64,000 nucleotides of DNA from CAVRQM01 sp963838805. Lineage in GTDB: Bacteria; Pseudomonadota; Alphaproteobacteria; Acetobacterales; Acetobacteraceae. Every line of letters begins with the position of its first letter. Positions within the stretch are counted from its first letter, which is position 1. A model generated the notes under the pieces. It was not told where the DNA came from. It did no database searches and worked only from the letters and a program-made list of their open reading frames with translations. Both the position numbers and the translations under genes were made by a program. The stretch lies in contig CAWISK010000002.1 of assembly GCA_963838805.1 (NCBI GenBank), forward strand, positions 62,001 to 126,000, written 5' to 3'. Below, in pieces: positions 59,381 to 64,000 of the stretch.

Positions 59381-59411
59381 TCGCCCCGGCGATCACGGAT
59401 TGCCGGGGCGA
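59381..59411 (+). terminator. Terminator-like hairpin after cysNC
   Basis: TCGCCCCGGC pairs perfectly with GCCGGGGCGA over 10 bp across an 11-base loop, 20 bp after the stop. The T-run downstream is weak. The rest of the 301-bp stretch to the next gene (59412-59662) shows no clear gene; a ribosome-binding site lies near its end. Confidence 0.6.
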
Positions 59412-59662
59412 TCACACTTTCGTTTCGGACGGTCCGATCAAGATCCACTAGAATTGCGCTTGCGATTTTCAGCTCGCGTCCCGCAGCGACGCTCGGGACA
59501 GGCGGCCGCGTGCCGCGGAAAGAATTCCGACCGCGACGATCCCGACCGCGACTATCCCTGGCGACGGAACGCAGATCGCCATTCCGGCTCTCGGCAGGAG
59601 CCGCCGCGCCGGGGCCAGGGCAGACGTCACGACACGAAGGTCATTCCAAGGGAGGGCGACCG

Positions 59663-60296
59663 ATGGACCGTACCGAGTGGCGCCTGAAGGGCGAATGGAT
59701 CAAGAATTGCAATTGCGCGTTCGGCTGCCCGTGCGACTTCAACGCGCGACCGACGCACGGTGCCTGCAAGGGTCTGGTCGGCATGCACATCATCGAGGGC
59801 CAGTTCGGCGACGTGCGGCTCGACGGGCTCAGTTTCGTGGTGACGGTCGATTTTCCCGGACCGCTGCACGAAGGCAATGGCACGATTGCAGCCAATCATC
59901 GACGAACGGGCGTCACCCGCCCAGCGCGAGGCGCTGTTCGGCATCCTGTCCGGCAAGAACTCGGCCGAGGGCACGATCTTCAATATCTTCAGCCTGATCG
60001 TGACCAACATGCTGGAGCCGATCTTCGCCCCCATCGCCTTCAGCTTCGACATGGAGGACAGGCGGGCCAGGATCTCGATCCCGGGTGTGCTGGAGACCGA
60101 GAACGAGCCGATCCGCAATCCGGTCACGGGTGCCGCGCATCGCATCCGGGTGGTCATGCCCGATGGGTTCGAACACCATGCCGCCGAGGTGTGCAGCTCG
60201 CGCATTCTCAGCACCGGCGGCATCCGCTACGAGGTGGCGCAGGGGCACGGCTCGCTCGCGACCGTCGAGCAGACGCCCCTCGGCGTGGCCGCCTGA
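59663..60296 (+). CDS. DUF1326-domain protein, frameshift near 59890
   Basis: A protein of about 210 residues starting MDRTEWRLKGEWIKNCNCAFGCPCDFNARP with the C-N-C-x3-C-P-C cysteine cluster that defines DUF1326 and probably binds a metal. The second frame continues ERASPAQREALFGILSGKNS, DRRARISIPGVLETENEPI and HHAAEVCSSRILSTGGI. Start after GGGAGGG. Followed by a DUF2182 membrane protein, a pair often found together. Confidence 0.85.
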
Positions 60297-60328
60297 CCGC
60301 AACCGTCGGAGTTCGGCGGCGGGGACCG

Positions 60329-61115
60329 ATGATCACCGGTTTCGCACGGGCAATCCTGGGCCGCGATCGCGTCGTCGTGGTCGGGAGTCTGGCCGCGCTT
60401 ACCCTGATCGCATGGGCCTGTCTCCTGCTGGGCGCCGGCATGGATCGGCAGGCGATGGAGATGGGCGGCGCCATGATGGTGATGCCAGGCGCAATGGACG
60501 CCGGGCTATTTCGGGCTGGTCCTGCTGATGTGGGCGGTCATGATGCTCGCCATGATGCTGCCATCGGCCGCGCCGGTGATCCTGCTGGTCGCCGCTATCT
60601 CTCGCCGCCGCGCGGGCGTCAGCGGCACGGTGCCGGCGACCACGCTGTGCTTCGCATCGGGCTACGTCGTCGTCTGGCTTGGCTTCAGCGTCTTCGCGAC
60701 AATTCTGCAATGGCGGCTGGATACTGCCGCCCTGCTGTCGGCCCGCATGGCGGCCTCTGGCGTCATGCTGGCAGGCCTGATCCTGATCGCCGTGGGGGCG
60801 TACCAGTGGAGCCCGCTCAAGCAGGCGTGCCTCCGGCACTGTCGGTCGCCGCTCGACTTCCTGCTGCATCACTGGCGCGAGGGTGCCGCCGGCGCGCTGT
60901 CGAGCGGCATTCGGCATGGTCTGTTCTGCCTGGGCTGCTGCTGGATGCTCATGGCCTTGCTGTTTGTGGGCGGCCTGATGAACCTGGTCTGGATCGCCGG
61001 CATCTCGCTGCTCGTGCTGGCGGAGAAGATATTCCCCTGGGGGGGCCGCATGAGCAGGATTGCGGGCCTCGTCCTGATCGCCTGGGGTGCAGTGACGCTT
61101 CGCGCCGTTGTGTAA
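60329..61115 (+). CDS. DUF2182 membrane protein, frameshift near 60504
   Basis: A membrane protein of about 260 residues with six or seven helices. The front reads DRVVVVGSLAALTLIAWACLL. After a break caused by an extra G at 60503-60505 (restoring GYFGLVLLMWAVMMLAMMLPSAAP) it continues GYQWSPLKQACLRHCRSPL and LGCCWMLMALLFVGGLMNL. The MMLPSAAP motif and the Cys/His positions suggest metal interaction. The family is described as predicted metal-binding membrane proteins. Function unknown. Confidence 0.85.
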
Positions 61116-61263
61116 CACGGTCAGGCGTCCGTCGGCGGATCGGGCTGATCGAGCGACATTGACGAATAATTAACGAACGAACACAAACTGTGACGTGGTT
61201 CACAGGTGATCTCGCGGCTGACCGCCTATATTCGGGACCGCCATGCAAGGGGAGCATCCTGCC

Positions 61264-61608
61264 ATGAGCCGTTTCAACCGATTGTCAGCCGTGCTGGGCG
61301 TGGCGCTGTTGCTCGGGGCGAACACGGTGCGCGCCGATGAACTGCGCCCGATCGAGGGCCGGACCATCGTTCTCGGATCGATCACGGGAGTTGCCTACTA
61401 CACGACCGAGGCTGACGGGGATCGTCTCGTGGCTACGCTGGCGGATCCTGACGGCGGCACGCCGTTTCGCGTCATAACCGTACTGGCCGCCGGCCAGTCG
61501 ATGACGCTTTCGGTGCCGCGCGGTGCCGGCCAGCCGGCAATCGAGGTGGCGTTCACGCGGCGCGGCGATCGCGTGTTCGTGTCGGAGTCAGGCTCGATCA
61601 CCAATTAG
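61264..61608 (+). CDS. Small secreted hypothetical protein
   Basis: About 114 residues with a Sec signal (MSRFNRLSAVLGVALLLGANTVRA) and a compact beta-rich mature part: EGRTIVLGSITGVAYYTTEAD, TLSVPRGAGQPAIEVAFTRRGDR. Family not recognised. Its TAG stop overlaps the TAA stop of the convergent leader-like peptide gene by two bases. Confidence 0.65.
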   Translation: MSRFNRLSAVLGVALLLGANTVRADELRPIEGRTIVLGSITGVAYYTTEADGDRLVATLADPDGGTPFRVITVLAAGQSMTLSVPRGAGQPAIEVAFTRRGDRVFVSESGSITN

Positions 61609-61868
61609 TCGTCGCGGAGCGGCCGGGCCGGGATCACCAGATGCCGATGCCCGGCCGTTTCCTCATGCACCGACAGGCGCAACCCGGGATGCAGGCGGCA
61701 GCCCGTCTCGCGTTCGATCGTTCCCTTGGGATCGGCCAGCAGGCGGAGGCGGAATGGTTCGTCATTCCAGGCCCGCGCTGTCACGGTGACTTCGATGTCG
61801 GTGAGATCCCACTCGCCAAGGCTCAAGGTCGTGATACATCCGGCCTCCCGACTGCGCTGCTGCTGCAT
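61605..61868 (-). CDS. Nitrile-hydratase-leader-like (NHLP-type) small protein
   Basis: An 87-residue protein with AAAGGACGGG before the ATG. The N-terminal 30 residues (MQQQRSREAGCITTLSLGEW) are unlike the leader. Residues from about 33 match the NHLP leader of putative RiPP precursors: RAWNDEPFRLRLLADPKGTI, then LHPGLRLSVHEETAGHRHLV and IPARPLRDD. The usual Gly-Gly cleavage site and a core peptide are not obvious. It could be a stand-alone relative of the nitrile hydratase alpha subunit. No modifying enzyme is nearby in this window. Recognition is by eye. Confidence 0.6.
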   Translation of the reverse strand: MQQQRSREAGCITTLSLGEWDLTDIEVTVTARAWNDEPFRLRLLADPKGTIERETGCRLHPGLRLSVHEETAGHRHLVIPARPLRDD

Positions 61869-62008
61869 CCCGTCCTTTTACGACGCCGGACCCCGGCCGG
61901 ATGCACCTCTTGTGTGGCGAAAACAAACATAAGGTGACGGCTTGACGGCGTGCCGGGTGGCGCGGAGTTTGCCCCGCCGCCGTCCTGGAATGACCGATCG
62001 GAGCCGCC

Positions 62009-63025
62009 ATGACCCTGCCCGCGCGGATGACCCGCATTGCCGTGCCGCCCAAGACGGACGGCACGCCGGGGCCGGAGGTGCTGCGGACCGAACAGGCGGA
62101 GGTGCCGCGCCCGCAGGGCGACGAGGTGCTGATCCGGGTGCTGGCGGCCGGTGTGAACCGGCCGGACGTGGCGCAGCGGCAGGGCGTGTATCCGCCGCCG
62201 CCCGGCGCCAGCCCGGTGCTCGGCCTGGAGGTGGCGGGCGAGGTGGTGGCAATCGGCCCGGATGCCGGGGGGTTGCGCATCGGCGAGCGGGTGTGTGCGC
62301 TGACCAATGGCGGCGGTTACGCCGAATACGCGGTGGCCCCCGCGCCGCAATGCCTGCCCTGGCCGCGCGGCTACGACGCGATCCGCGCCGCCGCCCTGCC
62401 CGAGACGTATTTCACGGTCTGGGCCAACGTCTTCATGCTGGGGCGGCTGGCGGCCGGCGAGCGGCTGCTGGTGCATGGCGGCACGTCGGGTATCGGTGTG
62501 ACCGCGATCCAGCTGGCGCGCGCCTTCGGCGCCATTCCGTTCGCCACCGCCGGCTCGCCGGAGAAGGTTGCGGCCTGCCTGCGGCTCGGCGCGGAAGCGG
62601 CGATCGACTATCGCACCCAGGATTTCGTGGCCGAGATCAAGCGGCTGACCGGCAAGCGCGGCGTCGATGTGGTGCTCGACATGGTGGGCGGCCCGTATTT
62701 CGCGCGCAATCTGGCCTGCCTCGGCATGGACGGAAGGCTGGTGCAGATCGCGTTCCTGCAAGGGGCGAAGGCTGAGAGCGTGGACTTGACCCCGATCATG
62801 GTGCGGCGGCTCTGCGTGACCGGCTCCACGATGCGGCCGCGCACGACGCATCAGAAGGGCGCCATCGCCGATGCGTTGCGTGCCCAGGTCTGGCCGAAGC
62901 TGGATGCCGGCGAGTGTGCCCCGGTGATCCACGCGACCTTTCCCCTGGCTGAAGCGGCCGCGGCGCACGCGCTGATGGAGAGTAGCGCCCATATCGGCAA
63001 GATCGTGCTCGTGGTGGCCGCGTGA
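62009..63025 (+). CDS. NAD(P)H quinone oxidoreductase (PIG3-type)
   Basis: A 338-residue zinc-free medium-chain reductase. Features: RVLAAGVNRPDVAQRQGVYPPP, LGLEVAGEVVAIG, GYAEYAVAPAPQ and the nucleotide site VHGGTSGIGVTAIQLARAFGA. Members reduce quinones or other alpha,beta-unsaturated substrates with NADPH. The stop overlaps the next start (GTGA). Confidence 0.93.
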   Translation: MTLPARMTRIAVPPKTDGTPGPEVLRTEQAEVPRPQGDEVLIRVLAAGVNRPDVAQRQGVYPPPPGASPVLGLEVAGEVVAIGPDAGGLRIGERVCALTNGGGYAEYAVAPAPQCLPWPRGYDAIRAAALPETYFTVWANVFMLGRLAAGERLLVHGGTSGIGVTAIQLARAFGAIPFATAGSPEKVAACLRLGAEAAIDYRTQDFVAEIKRLTGKRGVDVVLDMVGGPYFARNLACLGMDGRLVQIAFLQGAKAESVDLTPIMVRRLCVTGSTMRPRTTHQKGAIADALRAQVWPKLDAGECAPVIHATFPLAEAAAAHALMESSAHIGKIVLVVAA

Positions 63026-63780
63026 TCCTGCGCGCCGTCGAGCGTGGCAGCGGCGGCACGCCGCTGGTGCTGCTGCACGGGCTGTTCGGCCGCGCCGCCA
63101 ATTTCGGCGTGGTGCAGGCCCGACTGGCCGAGCGGCGGCGGGTGTTGGCACTCGACCTGCGCAATCATGGCGCCAGTCCGCACGACGCCGCCATGAGCTA
63201 CGACGACATGGCCGGCGACGTGATCGAAACACTGTCGGCGATGGCGGCGCTGCCGTGCGTGCTGGTGGGGCACTCGATGGGCGGCAAGGCCGCGATGTGT
63301 GTGGCCTTGCGGGCGCCGGAGGCGGTCGCGCGGCTGCTCGTGGCCGATATCGCACCGATCCGCTACGCGCCGCACTACCGCGCCTTTGCCGAGGCGATGC
63401 TGGCGCTGCCCCTGACGCCGGGTTTGACCCGCGCGGCCGCCGATGCGGCACTTGCGCCGTCGGTGCCGGATCGGGCCGTGCGCGCCTTCCTGTTGCAGAA
63501 CCTGCGGACCGGCGCCGAACCGGCCTGGACCTGCGGGCTGCGCGAGATCGCCGGCGCGCTGCCTGTGATCGAGGACTGGCCAGCCGATCCAGGGGGTCTA
63601 TGAGGTTCCGTCATGGTGCTGTCGGGCGGCCGTTCGGACTACGTGAGGCCGGAGCACCGGCCGTTGTTCCGCGCGATGTTTCCGAAGGCGCGCTTCGCGA
63701 CGCTGAAGGCGTCGGGACACTGGCTGCACGCCGAGGATCCGGACGGGTTCGTGACCGTGGTGGATGGGTTCGCCGGATAG
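63022..63780 (+). CDS. Alpha/beta hydrolase, frameshift near 63595
   Basis: A hydrolase of about 250 residues with oxyanion motif LVLLHGLFGRAANFGVV, LDLRNHGASPHD, the nucleophile elbow VLVGHSMGGKAAM and, in the second frame, MVLSGGRSDYV and the catalytic-His segment SGHWLHAEDPDGF. It belongs to the YbfF-like esterase group. The indel near 63595 separates the His from the Ser; both are present. The GTG start overlaps the reductase stop. Confidence 0.88.
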
Positions 63781-63831
63781 GGGAGTTCACGAGTCGCCGC
63801 GTTCGGGCGTCAGAACTCTTGCCGCTCGGCA

Positions 63832-64000
63832 TCACACCGACTGCTTGATCTTCTTTCCTGAATCCGCAGCGCGCCAGAGATACCAGGCGGCGGTGCTGCG
63901 GTGCGGCGCCCAGATCTCGCCCGCCGACGCCAGGGCGCGCGGTTTGGGCTGTTCGGGCAGGCCGTGCAGCAGGCGATAGCCCTCGCGGATGCCGAAATCG
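63832..64000 (-). CDS. DNA-3-methyladenine glycosylase II (AlkA type), partial
   Basis: The C-terminal 55 residues of a glycosylase run off the right edge: DFGIREGYRLLHGLPEQPKP, then EIWAPHRSTAAWYLWRAAD and the stop after KKIKQSV. The W-x-P-x-R-S-x-A-A-W-Y-L-W motif is the end of the HhH glycosylase fold of AlkA. It removes alkylated bases. The upstream part is outside the window. Confidence 0.85.
   Translation of the reverse strand, partial: DFGIREGYRLLHGLPEQPKPRALASAGEIWAPHRSTAAWYLWRAADSGKKIKQSV

Noticed and set aside
57337..59448. A 703-codon open frame opposite cysD-cysNC
   Set aside because: Same reason: the composition is that of the complement of a high-GC gene, and the other strand has clear CysNC motifs.

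Overview
The window is high-GC alphaproteobacterial DNA. Gene content points to the Rhodospirillales, most likely Acetobacteraceae: a TrcR-type (DUF1013) cell-cycle regulator, DUF465 and DUF1192 small proteins, a Hint-domain protein of the kind common in acetic-acid-type bacteria, a CysNC fusion, a proton-pumping pyrophosphatase, and an ArsR/methyltransferase regulator with a SahR-like operator. This placement is inference from gene content. No rRNA is present; the single tRNA carries a CAT anticodon.

Layout. Bases 1-5.6 kb: a regulator-methyltransferase running off the left edge, a small conserved protein, two methyltransferases, a divergent HxlR regulator/reductase pair and an IS1182-type remnant. 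5.7-6.9 kb: an amidase. 7.2-18.4 kb: one co-directional block with a type I secretion ABC exporter, its HlyD adaptor, a Sel1-repeat protein, a large two-domain glycosyltransferase, a protein with ChW-like repeats and a GT4 glycosyltransferase; this reads as a secretion-plus-glycosylation locus. 18.3-21.9 kb (minus strand): a decayed glutathione transferase, an MliC-like protein, and soluble and membrane pyrophosphatases in tandem. 22-31.8 kb: housekeeping genes (Uma2 protein, tRNA, EttA, GNAT, CHRD protein, purE-purK, DUF465 pair, TrcR, DUF1192, Hsp20 behind a ROSE-like RNA thermometer, rpmE, an SDR, pdxY). 31.8-41.3 kb: Hint protein, CBS protein, glycine-zipper lipoprotein, MscL, ChaC, TauE/SafE permease, two beta-propellers flanking a sterol-desaturase-family hydroxylase, and PbpC. 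41.3-48.1 kb: an SDR, a SnoaL-like protein, a ClC channel, then a cytochrome P450 with an export signal followed by an outer-membrane channel of the phenol MetA family and a lipoprotein. 48-56.2 kb: DenD-like dehydrogenase, MFS transporter, two AI-2E-family permeases on either side of a cyclopropane-fatty-acid synthase, and a coupled glycosyltransferase/YkoP-like pair. 56.5-64 kb: cysD-cysNC, a DUF1326/DUF2182 pair, a small secreted protein, a nitrile-hydratase-leader-like peptide, a quinone oxidoreductase, an alpha/beta hydrolase and an AlkA-type glycosylase running off the right edge.

A striking property is the number of single-base frameshifts, more than twenty in genes that otherwise look intact, including purK, hppA, mscL and pbpC. 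Where I can reconstruct the lesion it is usually one extra G or C. This looks more like residual sequencing or assembly indels than decay, so I annotate those genes as whole genes and mark the break points. The GST and the transposase are the exceptions that look genuinely degraded. The best candidates for new biology are the exported P450/outer-membrane channel unit, the secretion-glycosylation block and the orphan leader-like peptide.
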